From positions 5,374,501 to 5,438,500 of the forward strand of contig NZ_CP108882.1 of NCBI RefSeq assembly GCF_036347055.1: a stretch of DNA of 64,000 nt, given 5' to 3'. The notes under the pieces were generated by a model that worked only from the letters and a program-made list of their open reading frames with translations, did no database searches and was not told the origin of the DNA. This DNA is from Streptomyces sp. NBC_00820. Lineage in GTDB: Bacteria; Actinomycetota; Actinomycetes; Streptomycetales; Streptomycetaceae. Position 1 is the first letter of the stretch. Each line of letters starts with the position of its first letter. The position numbers were made by a program, and so were the translations under genes. Below are positions 1-8,585 of this stretch, one piece after another.

Positions 1-1625
1 TCGGCGATGCGCGAGGACAGGGCCTTCGCCTCGGCGGAGTCGAAGGGCAGACGCAGCTTGAAGAAGACGTCCTGCAGACCCATGGCACCCAGGCCCACCG
101 GACGCCACTTGGCGTTGGAGCGGCCCGCCTGCTCGGTCGGGTAGAAGTTGATGTCCACGACGCGGTCGAGGAAGGTCACCGCGGTGCGGACCGTCTCGTC
201 CAGCCGCTTCCAGTCGATGTCCCCGTCGACGACGAAGGCGCCCAGGTTCACCGAACCGAGGTTGCAGACCGCCGTCTCGCCGTCGTCCGTGACCTCCAGG
301 ATCTCCGTGCAGAGGTTGGAGGAGTGGACGACGTTGCCCGGCTCGGCCGTCTGGTTGGCGGTGCGGTTGGCGGCGTCCTTGAAGGTCATCCAGCCGTTGC
401 CGGTCTGCGCGAGGGTGCGCATCATGCGGCCGTACAGCTCACGGGCCGGCATGGCCTTCTTCGCGAGCCCCGCGGCCTCGGCCTTGCGGTAGGCGGCGTC
501 GAACTCCGCGCCCCACAGGTCGACCAGCTCGGGCACGTCCGCCGGGGAGAACAGCGACCACTGCTCGTCGGCGTTGACCCGGCGCATGAACTCGTCCGGG
601 ATCCAGTGCGCGAGGTTCAGGTTGTGCGTACGGCGCGCGTCCTCACCGGTGTTGTCGCGCAGCTCCAGGAACTCCTCGATGTCGGAGTGCCAGGTCTCCA
701 GGTACACCGCGGCCGCGCCCTTGCGCCGGCCGCCCTGGTTCACCGCGGCGACCGAGGCGTCGAGGGTCTTCAGGAACGGCACGATGCCGTTGGAGTGCCC
801 GTTGGTGCCGCGGATCAGCGAACCGCGGCTGCGGATACGGGAGTACGACAGACCGATGCCGCCGGCGTGCTTGGAGAGGCGGGCCACCTGGTGGTAGCGG
901 TCGTAGATGGAGTCCAGCTCGTCCAGCGGGGAGTCGAGCAGGTAGCAGGACGACATCTGGGGATGCCGCGTGCCGGAGTTGAAGAGCGTGGGGGAGGACG
1001 GGAGGTAGTCCAGGCGGCTCATCAGGCCGTAGAGCGCGGTGACCTCGTCCACGGAGCGGGCGCTGTCGTCCTCGGCCAGACCGCACGCGACGCGCAGCAT
1101 GAAGTGCTGGGGGGTCTCGATCACGTGCCGGGTGATCGGGTGGCGCAGCAGGTAGCGGCTGTGCAGCGTGCGCAGGCCGAAGTAGCCGAAGCGGTCGTCG
1201 GCGCCCGTGTCGATCAGCGCGTCCAGCCGCTCGGCGTGCAGCCGCACGAACTCGGCGGTGCGGTCGGCGACGAGCCCTTCCCGGTGCCCGACCACGACGG
1301 ACTCCGTGAAGGAGGTCACCCCCTGCGAGGCGGCCTCGGCGCGGATGGAGAGGGTCAACAGGCGGGCGGCCAGGCGCGAGTACGCGGGGTCCTCGGAGAT
1401 CAGGCCGGCGGCCGCCTCCGTGGCCAGTTCGCGCAGCTCCGCCTCGTCGGCCCGGGCCGAGCGGCCGCGCAGCGCGGCGGCGGCGACCCGGCCGGGGTCG
1501 GCGTCGGGGAGGTCGGCGGTCAGCTCGGTCAGGGTCCGCAGCAGCGCGGCACCCGGACCGTCGGTCTCCACCGGGGCCTCGGTCGCCAAGGTGGCTGAAG
1601 CCGGATCGGCAGGCGCGATGGTCAC
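1..1625 (-). CDS. nrdA: Class I ribonucleoside-diphosphate reductase, large (alpha) subunit, 3' end cut by window edge
   Basis: This cytosolic enzyme makes deoxyribonucleotides from ribonucleoside diphosphates together with a small radical subunit expected just beyond the left edge. About 541 N-terminal residues are visible. The catalytic residues are present: C227 and C454 fit the redox disulfide pair, and N437, C439 and E441 form the SNLCTEI active site with the thiyl-radical cysteine. I see no N-terminal ATP-cone motif of the KRDG type. The GTG start at 1625 follows a GGGAG-type ribosome site. The leader carries a cobalamin riboswitch, which in S. coelicolor controls the nrdAB operon so that the B12-dependent class II enzyme is used when B12 is plentiful. 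The identity is secure; only the C-terminus is missing. Confidence 0.93.
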   Translation of the reverse strand, partial: MTIAPADPASATLATEAPVETDGPGAALLRTLTELTADLPDADPGRVAAAALRGRSARADEAELRELATEAAAGLISEDPAYSRLAARLLTLSIRAEAASQGVTSFTESVVVGHREGLVADRTAEFVRLHAERLDALIDTGADDRFGYFGLRTLHSRYLLRHPITRHVIETPQHFMLRVACGLAEDDSARSVDEVTALYGLMSRLDYLPSSPTLFNSGTRHPQMSSCYLLDSPLDELDSIYDRYHQVARLSKHAGGIGLSYSRIRSRGSLIRGTNGHSNGIVPFLKTLDASVAAVNQGGRRKGAAAVYLETWHSDIEEFLELRDNTGEDARRTHNLNLAHWIPDEFMRRVNADEQWSLFSPADVPELVDLWGAEFDAAYRKAEAAGLAKKAMPARELYGRMMRTLAQTGNGWMTFKDAANRTANQTAEPGNVVHSSNLCTEILEVTDDGETAVCNLGSVNLGAFVVDGDIDWKRLDETVRTAVTFLDRVVDINFYPTEQAGRSNAKWRPVGLGAMGLQDVFFKLRLPFDSAEAKALSSRIA

Positions 1626-1754
1626 GTGGGGGCTCTCCCTCGCTCGGCACGGGGGCCTGGCGGAGGGCATTGGCAGCACGAGCGCACACGGCGTCGCGTC
1701 CACCGGCCCACTCCACGAGGCCCGGACGTCTTGGGGCACCCGGACCGGACGGCC

Positions 1755-1885
1755 GGGCGCGGCTGTCGACAGGTCCTCGGACTGACCGAGCACACGCCGC
1801 CTCAGGGACGGACACGTACAAGTACACCGTTGCGGGACAGTTCCGGATTCGCACCGGATTCCCCTGCGGCGACAGCGATGACGAG
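1755..1885 (-). promoter_or_regulatory. Cobalamin (B12) riboswitch in the nrdA leader
   Basis: Read on the minus strand, the leader has the conserved cobalamin-aptamer core at 1868-1826: GGGGAATCCGGTG, then GAATCCGGAACTGTCCCGCAAC. A matching 3' element, CAGTCCGAGGACCTGTCGAC, lies at 1786-1761. Order and spacing fit the B12 riboswitch family. About 135 bases separate the aptamer from the nrdA start, room for an expression platform. The outer limits are estimated. Confidence 0.9.
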
Positions 1886-1930
1886 CATACATCTAGTGCT
1901 GGGCTGCCGTGGCACCACCAGATGTTGTGT
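1885..1930. promoter_or_regulatory. Pair of NrdR-box-like sites upstream of nrdA
   Basis: Two 16-bp sites, 1885-1900 and 1915-1930, resemble the NrdR consensus acaCwAtATaTwGtgt. On the minus strand they read AGCACTAGATGTATGC and ACACAACATCTGGTGG. Each matches about 7 of the 10 core bases. Their 30-bp offset is about three helical turns, as is usual for paired NrdR boxes. NrdR is an ATP/dATP-sensing repressor of reductase genes. The assignment is by motif only. Confidence 0.6.
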
Positions 1931-1974
1931 CTGCTGTGTGTCGTGCTGGATTCAGAGCGTCAACACGCACGGCA

Positions 1975-2010
1975 GCGGGCCGCCGTGGGACATGCTCCAC
2001 GACGGCCCGC
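1975..2010 (-). terminator. Terminator hairpin downstream of the SSS permease gene
   Basis: Arms 1975-1989 and 1996-2010 form a GC-rich stem of about 15 bp with one G-U pair and a short loop. It lies about 50 bp past the permease stop codon. No strong U-run follows, which is common in Streptomyces. Confidence 0.6.
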
Positions 2011-2060
2011 TGCGGGGTCATCACGACCGGGTGCGCGGCTCCTGCGAGCCCCTTGTGGGA

Positions 2061-3689
2061 CTAGTGAGCACTCCCCGCAGTGGCCGGGGGAAGCTCCGCC
2101 CGGACGCCCGGGTCGCCCGCGTCCGCGGTGTAGTCCTCCGGCCTGGTCTCGTCGACGCCCTCGGGGGCCTTCAGCGCCTTCAGGGCGAAGGTGAGGACCA
2201 CGGTGACGACCACGTTCAGGACGAACGCCGTGAGGCCGATGTAGCCGATCTCACCGATGCCCGGGATCTCCTTGGCCGAGCCGCCGAAGTGCGCCTGCGT
2301 CGGGGAGGCGACCCCGTAGGCGGCGGCCGTGCCGTAGATCATGCCGACCGCCCAGCCGGCCAGCAGCGCCCAGCGGTGGAACCAGCGGGTGAACAGGCCG
2401 CCGACCAGGGCCGGGAAGGTCTGCAGGATCCAGATGCCGCCGAGCAGCTGGAAGTTGATGGCGACCGTCTTGTCCATGGTCAGGACGAAGACCAGCGCGC
2501 CCACCTTCACCAGCAGGGAGACCAGCTTGGAGACCTTGGTCTCCTGCTCGGGCGTGGCGTCCGGCTTGATGAAGTCCTTGTAGATGTTGCGGGTGAACAG
2601 GTTCGCCGCCGCGATCGACATGATCGCCGCCGGCACCAGCGCGCCGATGCCGATCGCCGCGAAGGCCACGCCCGCGAACCAGGACGGGAACATGTCCTCG
2701 AACAGCTGCGGGATCGCCAGCTGCCCGTTGGTGACCTTCACCCCGGCCGCGATCGCCATGAAGCCCAGCAGGGCCAGCAGGCCGAGCATGAGGGAGTACA
2801 GCGGCAGGATCGTGGTGTTGCGGCGGATCACGTCACGGCTCCTGGACGACAGGGTCGCGGTGATCGAGTGCGGGTACATGAAGAGCGCGAGGGCCGAGCC
2901 GAGCGCCAGGGTGGCGTACGTCCACTGGCCCGCCTCCGCCGGCACGAGAGCGCCGCGCGGCTTGCCGGTCGCCGGATTGACCTGGGAGAACGCCTTGTCG
3001 GCCTGGGCGAAGATGTCGTGGAACCCGCCGAGCTTGATCGGGATGTAGATGATCGCCACCACGATGACGAGGTAGATCAGGCCGTCCTTGACGAACGCGA
3101 TCAGCGCGGGCGCGCGCAGTCCCGAGGAGTAGGTGTACGCCGCCAGCACGCCGAAGGCGATGAGCAGCGGCAGGTCCTTCACGAACCAGTTGGTGTTCTC
3201 CCCGCCGCCGACGCCCATCACGTCCAGCACCGCCTGGATGCCGACGAGCTGGAGTGCGATGTACGGCATGGTCGCGAGGATGCCGGTGACCGCCACGGCC
3301 AGCGACAGGCTCTTGGACCCGAAGCGGCCGCGCACGAAGTCCGAGGTCGTCACGTATCCGTGCTTGTGCGAGACCGACCACAGCCGGGGCAGGAAGGTGA
3401 AGATCAGCGGGTAGACCAGGATCGTGTACGGCACCGCGAAGAAGCCCGCCGCGCCCGCCGCGTAGATCGCCGCCGGCACCGCGACGAAGGTGTACGCCGT
3501 GTACAGGTCGCCGCCGAGCAGGAACCAGGTGACCCAGGTGCCGAACGACCGGCCGCCCAGGCCCCATTCGTCCAGCGACTGCTCGTTGTCGGACTTGCGC
3601 CAGCGCGCAGCCAGGAAGCCCATGACCGTGACGGCCAGGAAGAAGAAGACGAAGACGCCGAGCGCGACGCCGTTGACACCGTCCTTCAC
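2061..3689 (-). CDS. Sodium:solute symporter family (MctP-like) permease
   Basis: An integral membrane permease of 542 residues with about 13 hydrophobic segments throughout. It has the typical SSS-family N-terminal block with WGLGGRSFGTWVTWFLLGGD near residues 40-60. SSS proteins couple Na+ to uptake of monocarboxylates, sugars or amino acids. Pairing with a DUF3311 protein is typical of the MctP monocarboxylate-permease branch, so lactate, pyruvate or acetate are plausible substrates, but this is inferred. The GTG start overlaps the DUF3311 stop by 4 nt (GTGA), implying coupled translation. The C-terminal 35 residues are acidic, proline-containing and probably cytoplasmic. Confidence 0.85.
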   Translation of the reverse strand: MKDGVNGVALGVFVFFFLAVTVMGFLAARWRKSDNEQSLDEWGLGGRSFGTWVTWFLLGGDLYTAYTFVAVPAAIYAAGAAGFFAVPYTILVYPLIFTFLPRLWSVSHKHGYVTTSDFVRGRFGSKSLSLAVAVTGILATMPYIALQLVGIQAVLDVMGVGGGENTNWFVKDLPLLIAFGVLAAYTYSSGLRAPALIAFVKDGLIYLVIVVAIIYIPIKLGGFHDIFAQADKAFSQVNPATGKPRGALVPAEAGQWTYATLALGSALALFMYPHSITATLSSRSRDVIRRNTTILPLYSLMLGLLALLGFMAIAAGVKVTNGQLAIPQLFEDMFPSWFAGVAFAAIGIGALVPAAIMSIAAANLFTRNIYKDFIKPDATPEQETKVSKLVSLLVKVGALVFVLTMDKTVAINFQLLGGIWILQTFPALVGGLFTRWFHRWALLAGWAVGMIYGTAAAYGVASPTQAHFGGSAKEIPGIGEIGYIGLTAFVLNVVVTVVLTFALKALKAPEGVDETRPEDYTADAGDPGVRAELPPATAGSAH

Positions 3690-3964
3690 TGCGCCGCACC
3701 CCCCTTCGCGGCACCGCGGGCGCGCTGGTCACGCTGCCACAGCTGGTACGCGAGCATGGTGAGCGCGGTCGAGATCAGCACCCACAGCATCTGGTACCAG
3801 TAGAAGAACGGGATCCCGATGAACGCCGGGTCCGTCTTGGCGAACGAGCCGACCCACAGCATCGCCACGAACGGCGCGACGAGACACAGGGCGATGACGA
3901 CGCGCACCGGTGTCACCACCGGTGGTGACACCGGTGGTCTGGCTTCTTCGGGTGCTTCGGACAT
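3686..3964 (-). CDS. DUF3311 small membrane protein, partner of the permease
   Basis: A 92-residue protein with two hydrophobic helices (about residues 22-41 and 50-72) and a conserved WVGSFAKTDPAFIGIPFFYW-type linker. This is the DUF3311 family, small proteins encoded just before SSS permeases and thought to be subunits or assembly partners. The ATG start is preceded by GGACGGAG. The 5' coding region (residues about 10-20, PPVSPPVVTPV) contains a perfect 32-bp palindrome at DNA level. It is the first gene of a two-gene operon with the downstream permease. Confidence 0.8.
   Translation of the reverse strand: MSEAPEEARPPVSPPVVTPVRVVIALCLVAPFVAMLWVGSFAKTDPAFIGIPFFYWYQMLWVLISTALTMLAYQLWQRDQRARGAAKGGAAQ
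3905..3936. promoter_or_regulatory. Perfect 32-bp palindrome in the 5' coding region of the DUF3311 gene
   Basis: Bases 3905-3936 read the same on both strands without a mismatch. The arms are CACCGGTGTCACCACC and its complement. The palindrome starts 28 bp inside the gene. It could be an operator near the start of the operon or a cruciform/RNA hairpin. Three ACCGGT/CACCGG units give it internal symmetry. The protein-coding demand for Pro-Val-Thr codons does not by itself require such symmetry. Confidence 0.5.
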
Positions 3965-4212
3965 GCGGTGGCTCCGTCCCCTCGCTGATCACACGCGTAA
4001 TGGGGACGAAATCTAGGTGACGGTGTCGCCGCAGCGGAAGACCTCGTCCGGATATCGGTATGTCGATTTCGCGGGCGCGATGTGGAGACTCCGCGCCGAC
4101 ACCGGATCTGAGGCGGCGTCAGCCGTACTGTGCCGCGCCGGTCGTGCCGTGCCACGCCGGTGCAGCGCGCCGCGCCGGCCTCACCGCGCGGACGTTCTCG
4201 GCGCGGACGTTC

Positions 4213-5109
<897 letters not shown>

Positions 5110-5111
5110 TC

Positions 5112-5127
5112 AGTTGGTCTAGTCCAT
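5112..5127. promoter_or_regulatory. DasR-responsive element (dre) 1 between dasR and dasA
   Basis: The core TGGTCTAGTCCA at 5115-5126 matches 11 of 12 bases of the dre core TGGTCTAGACCA. It is the site nearest dasR (135 bp from its start), so it may serve autoregulation as well. Confidence 0.75.
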
Positions 5128-5257
5128 CGTCGGACGGGGTGGGAGTGGTCCACCGGAACTGGGCAGTCCGATCTGTCGCTTGCGTTATGAAAGATCCCTG
5201 CATATCTCGGTCGCATCACGGACGCCGCGCACCTGCTTGAACACCCTTGACAGGCCT

Positions 5258-5273
5258 ATTGGTCTGGGCCAAG
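5258..5273. promoter_or_regulatory. DasR-responsive element (dre) 2 upstream of dasA
   Basis: The core TGGTCTGGGCCA at 5260-5271 matches 10 of 12 bases of the dre core. It lies 24 bp from dre 3, centre to centre. The rest of the 410-bp dasR-dasA spacer shows no other gene. Confidence 0.65.
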
Positions 5274-5281
5274 CTCCCCGT

Positions 5282-5297
5282 GCTGGTCTACACCATT
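5282..5297. promoter_or_regulatory. DasR-responsive element (dre) 3 upstream of dasA
   Basis: The core TGGTCTACACCA at 5284-5295 matches 11 of 12 bases of the dre core. A weaker half-site, TTGGTCCAGGTCC, follows directly. With site 2 it forms a tandem arrangement about 90-130 bp before the dasA start. Confidence 0.72.
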
Positions 5298-5387
5298 GGT
5301 CCAGGTCCCGGCCCCATGGGCGGTACGTGCCACGACGGTCGCCGCGGGGAGCCAGGGGGGTTCGAGGGCATCCCTGAGGAGGGTGGC

Positions 5388-6668
5388 GTGAAGCGCAGGC
5401 TGATAGCCGCGATCGGTATCGCGGGCATGGTCGTCTCCGTCGCGGCGTGCGGCAGTGACAGCAAGGACGGCAAGGCTCAGGGGGCGGACGCCAAGGAGCT
5501 GACCGTCTGGCTCACCGTCGACGCCCAGAACAACTGGCCCGACCTGGTGAAGGCCGCCGACGCCGCCGTGCAGAAGAAGCACCCCGGCATCGACATCAAG
5601 CACGAGTACTACGGCTGGCCGGACAAGAACACCAAGCTGGACGCCGTCCTCGCCACCGACAAGGCCCCCGACGTCGTCGAGATGGGCAACTCCGAGATGC
5701 TGGGCTACATGGTCAAGGGCGCCTTCGCCCCCGTCGACCCGGCACGGTTCACCAACTCCGCCGCCTGGCTGGACGGCCTCAAGACCTCGGTGACGTACGA
5801 CGGCAAGACCTACGGCGTGCCGTACTACGCCGGCGGCCGCGTCGCCAACTGGCGCAAGGACATCGCCGCTTCGGTCGGCGTCCGCACGCCCCCGAAGACC
5901 TACGCCGAGCTGACCGCCGACCTGGACAGGATCCAGAAGAAGGAGGGCGGGAAGTTCAGCGCCTGGTACCAGCCCACCCGTGACTGGTACGCGGGCATGT
6001 CCTTCGTCTACGACGCCGGCGGCTCCATCGCCAAGGAGGAGGGCGGCCAGTGGAAGGCCACCCTCTCCTCGCCCGAGTCGGTCAAGGGCCTGACGGAGTT
6101 CAAGAACGTCGTCGGCAAGTACATGCACGGCGACAGGACCAAGGACGAGTCCGACCGCTACATCGTCTACGGCCAGGGCAAGTCCGCCATGATCTTCGCC
6201 GCCGCCTGGGAGGGCGCCACCGCGGCCGACCCGAAGAACGACAAGACGGGCAAGCTCAAGGACAACCTCGAGAACTTCGTGATGCCCGGGCCGTCCGGCA
6301 AGAACATGCCCGTCTTCCTCGGCGGCTCCGACCTCGCCATTCCGGTCAAGTCCAAGGCCCAGGGCGTCGCCGCCGAGTGGATCGACGCCTTCACCGGCAC
6401 CTCCGGCCAGAAGGGCCTGATGGCCAAGGGCAACCTGCCCAACAACAAGACCGACCTCGCCACCCTCAAGAACGACCCGGCGACCGCCGTGCCCGCCACC
6501 GCGGCCGAGTCCAGCTGGTTCGTCCCGATGGCCCCCGGCTGGGGCCAGGTCGAGAAGGCCCAGGTCCTGCAGACCATGCTGCAGAGCATCGGCACCGGAA
6601 GGAAGTCGGTCGAGGCCGCCGCGAAGGACGCGGACGCCGCGATCGACAAGGTCATCAACAACAAGTGA
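5388..6668 (+). CDS. dasA: DasA, chitobiose/GlcNAc-binding lipoprotein of the DasABC importer
   Basis: An extracytoplasmic substrate-binding lipoprotein of 426 residues, family 1 of sugar-binding proteins. A signal peptide ends in a lipobox with Cys21 (SVAAC). The mature part starts with a Gly/Asp/Lys-rich linker and continues as a periplasmic-binding fold (ELTVWLTVDAQNNWPDL onward). GTG 5388 is chosen because GAGGAGG sits just before it and only this start gives a clean signal peptide; the longer open frame does not. In S. coelicolor DasA binds N,N'-diacetylchitobiose. It is first in a dasABC plus hexosaminidase operon under dre sites. No ATPase gene is present; the shared ATPase MsiK, encoded elsewhere, normally serves it. 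Confidence 0.94.
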   Translation: MKRRLIAAIGIAGMVVSVAACGSDSKDGKAQGADAKELTVWLTVDAQNNWPDLVKAADAAVQKKHPGIDIKHEYYGWPDKNTKLDAVLATDKAPDVVEMGNSEMLGYMVKGAFAPVDPARFTNSAAWLDGLKTSVTYDGKTYGVPYYAGGRVANWRKDIAASVGVRTPPKTYAELTADLDRIQKKEGGKFSAWYQPTRDWYAGMSFVYDAGGSIAKEEGGQWKATLSSPESVKGLTEFKNVVGKYMHGDRTKDESDRYIVYGQGKSAMIFAAAWEGATAADPKNDKTGKLKDNLENFVMPGPSGKNMPVFLGGSDLAIPVKSKAQGVAAEWIDAFTGTSGQKGLMAKGNLPNNKTDLATLKNDPATAVPATAAESSWFVPMAPGWGQVEKAQVLQTMLQSIGTGRKSVEAAAKDADAAIDKVINNK

Positions 6669-6741
6669 CCCGGAGCGGGGCCCCGTCCGCCGACGGGGTC
6701 CCGCTTCTCGTACGACTCCAGGGACCGCTGAGGAGCGCGCG

Positions 6742-7728
6742 ATGAGTGCCGCAGACACGACCACCCCCGCCAAGGCGCCGCCACCGCGGCAGGCACCACC
6801 CCCGCCGGCCGGTTCCCGGCCCCGCGGGAAGCGGCAGCCGGGCCTGACGGCCGCCCCCTGGCTGCTGCTCACCCCGTGTCTGCTGATCCTCGCCCTGGTC
6901 ATGGGCTATCCCCTGGTCCGCCTGGTCACCCTGTCGTTCCAGACGTTCGGACAGTCCCAGCTCTGGGGCTTCCAGCCGGCCGAGTGGGCCGGGTTCGGCA
7001 ACTTCTCCAAGGTGCTGGACGACACCGAGTTCTGGCAGGTCGTGCTGCGCACGCTCGTCTTCACGGCGGGCTCGGTGATCCTCACCATGGTCCTCGGCAT
7101 GCTGATCGCCCTGCTGCTCCAGCGCGTCTCGGGGTGGGTACGGACCCTCGTCAACATCGCGCTGGTGGCCGGCTGGGGCATGCCGGTCATCGTCTCCACC
7201 ACCGTCTTCAAATGGCTCTTCGACTCCGACTACGGCATCCTCAACGCCCTGGCGAGCAAGCTGCCCGGCGTCGACCTGATCGGCCACAACTGGTTCGCGA
7301 GCGGCCCCCAGGGGCTGGCCGTGATCATGCTGCTCGTGATCTGGGGAGCGGTCCCGTTCGTCGTGATCACGCTCAGCGCCGGCCTCACCCAGGTGCCCAA
7401 GGAGATGGAGGAGGCCGCCCGCCTCGACGGCGCGGGCGCCTGGGGCGTCTTCCGCTACGTCACGCTGCCCGTCCTCAAGCCGGTCGTCGTGATGCTCACG
7501 ACCCTGTCGGTCATCTGGGACATGGGCGTCTTCCCCCAGGTCTTCGTCATGCGGGGCGGCCACCCCGAACCCGAGTTCCAACTCCTGACCACCTGGTCAT
7601 ACGACCGCGCCTTCGTGGTCAACGACTACGCGCAGGGCTCGGCGATCGCCCTCGTCACGGTCGTCCTGCTGCTCGGCGTGGTCGCCGTCTACATGCGTCA
7701 GATGCTGAAGATCGGAGAGGTCGAGTGA
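6742..7728 (+). CDS. dasB: DasB, ABC sugar-importer permease
   Basis: An inner-membrane permease of 328 residues, binding-protein-dependent transport family. A Pro/Lys-rich cytoplasmic tail of about 35 residues precedes the first membrane helix (PWLLLTPCLLILALVMGY). The EAA loop that contacts the ATPase is visible as EEAARLDGAGAWGVFRYVTLP near residue 230. The ATG start follows TGAGGAG. It lies 73 bp after dasA and overlaps dasC by 3 nt, so the subunits are translated together. Confidence 0.92.
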   Translation: MSAADTTTPAKAPPPRQAPPPPAGSRPRGKRQPGLTAAPWLLLTPCLLILALVMGYPLVRLVTLSFQTFGQSQLWGFQPAEWAGFGNFSKVLDDTEFWQVVLRTLVFTAGSVILTMVLGMLIALLLQRVSGWVRTLVNIALVAGWGMPVIVSTTVFKWLFDSDYGILNALASKLPGVDLIGHNWFASGPQGLAVIMLLVIWGAVPFVVITLSAGLTQVPKEMEEAARLDGAGAWGVFRYVTLPVLKPVVVMLTTLSVIWDMGVFPQVFVMRGGHPEPEFQLLTTWSYDRAFVVNDYAQGSAIALVTVVLLLGVVAVYMRQMLKIGEVE

Positions 7729-8576
7729 CCGGCATCAGCTTGTCCGCACCCCGAAGGCGCCGCGGCTCCCGGCTCGGCTGGAACCTGCTCGGGCTGCTCG
7801 TCTTCGCCGTCGCCGGCTTCCCCGTCTACTGGATGGTCGACACGGCGATCAAGCCGGCCAAGGACGCCATCGACCCGGACCCGAGCCTGCTGCCGACCGG
7901 TCTCACCCTCTCCAACTTCCGCCGCGCGCTGGACATCGCCGACTTCTGGGGCCCGGTCGGCCGCAGCCTGACCGTGTCCCTGTCCGTCGTCGCGATCGGC
8001 GTCGTCGTGGGCATGCTGGCCGCGCTGGCCATCTCCCGGTTCGCCTTCCGCGGCCGCAAGGTCGTGATCATCGGCATCCTCGCGGTGCAGATGATCCCGG
8101 TGGTCGCCATGATCATCCCGATCTTCCTGCTGCTGAACGACCTGGATCAGTACGACAAACTCTCCGGTCTGATCATCACCTACCTCACCTTCATCCTCCC
8201 GTTCACGGTGTGGACCCTGCGCGGCTTCATCGTCAGCATCCCCCGGGAACTGGAGGAGGCCGCGATGGTCGACGGCTGCTCCCGCACCGGCGCCTTCCTG
8301 CGCGTCGTCTTCCCGCTGCTCGCCCCCGGCATGGTCGCCACCTCGGTCTACGGCTTCATCCAGGCCTGGAACGAGTACCTCTACGCCCTGATGCTGCTCA
8401 GCCAGGAGCACCAGACGGCGACCGTGTGGCTCGGCAACTTCACCACCAAGCACGGCACCGAATACGCACCGATGATGGCCGGCGCCACCATGATGGCCGT
8501 TCCGATCGTCGCCCTCTTCCTCCTCATCCAGCGCAAGATGGCCGCGGGCCTGACCGCCGGCGCCGTGAAGGGATAA
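7725..8576 (+). CDS. dasC: DasC, ABC sugar-importer permease
   Basis: The second permease subunit, 283 residues and about six membrane helices. An EAA motif (ELEEAAMVDGCSRTGAFLRV) lies near residue 180. The GTG start at 7725 overlaps the dasB stop (GAGTGA). The frame is open far upstream inside dasB, but that is only high-GC shadow. The family start, followed by a basic stretch (SAPRRRRGSR), fits cytoplasmic positioning before the first helix. Its partner is DasB; the missing ATPase is expected to be MsiK. Confidence 0.92.
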   Translation: MTGISLSAPRRRRGSRLGWNLLGLLVFAVAGFPVYWMVDTAIKPAKDAIDPDPSLLPTGLTLSNFRRALDIADFWGPVGRSLTVSLSVVAIGVVVGMLAALAISRFAFRGRKVVIIGILAVQMIPVVAMIIPIFLLLNDLDQYDKLSGLIITYLTFILPFTVWTLRGFIVSIPRELEEAAMVDGCSRTGAFLRVVFPLLAPGMVATSVYGFIQAWNEYLYALMLLSQEHQTATVWLGNFTTKHGTEYAPMMAGATMMAVPIVALFLLIQRKMAAGLTAGAVKG

Positions 8577-8585
8577 GGCCCTCCG

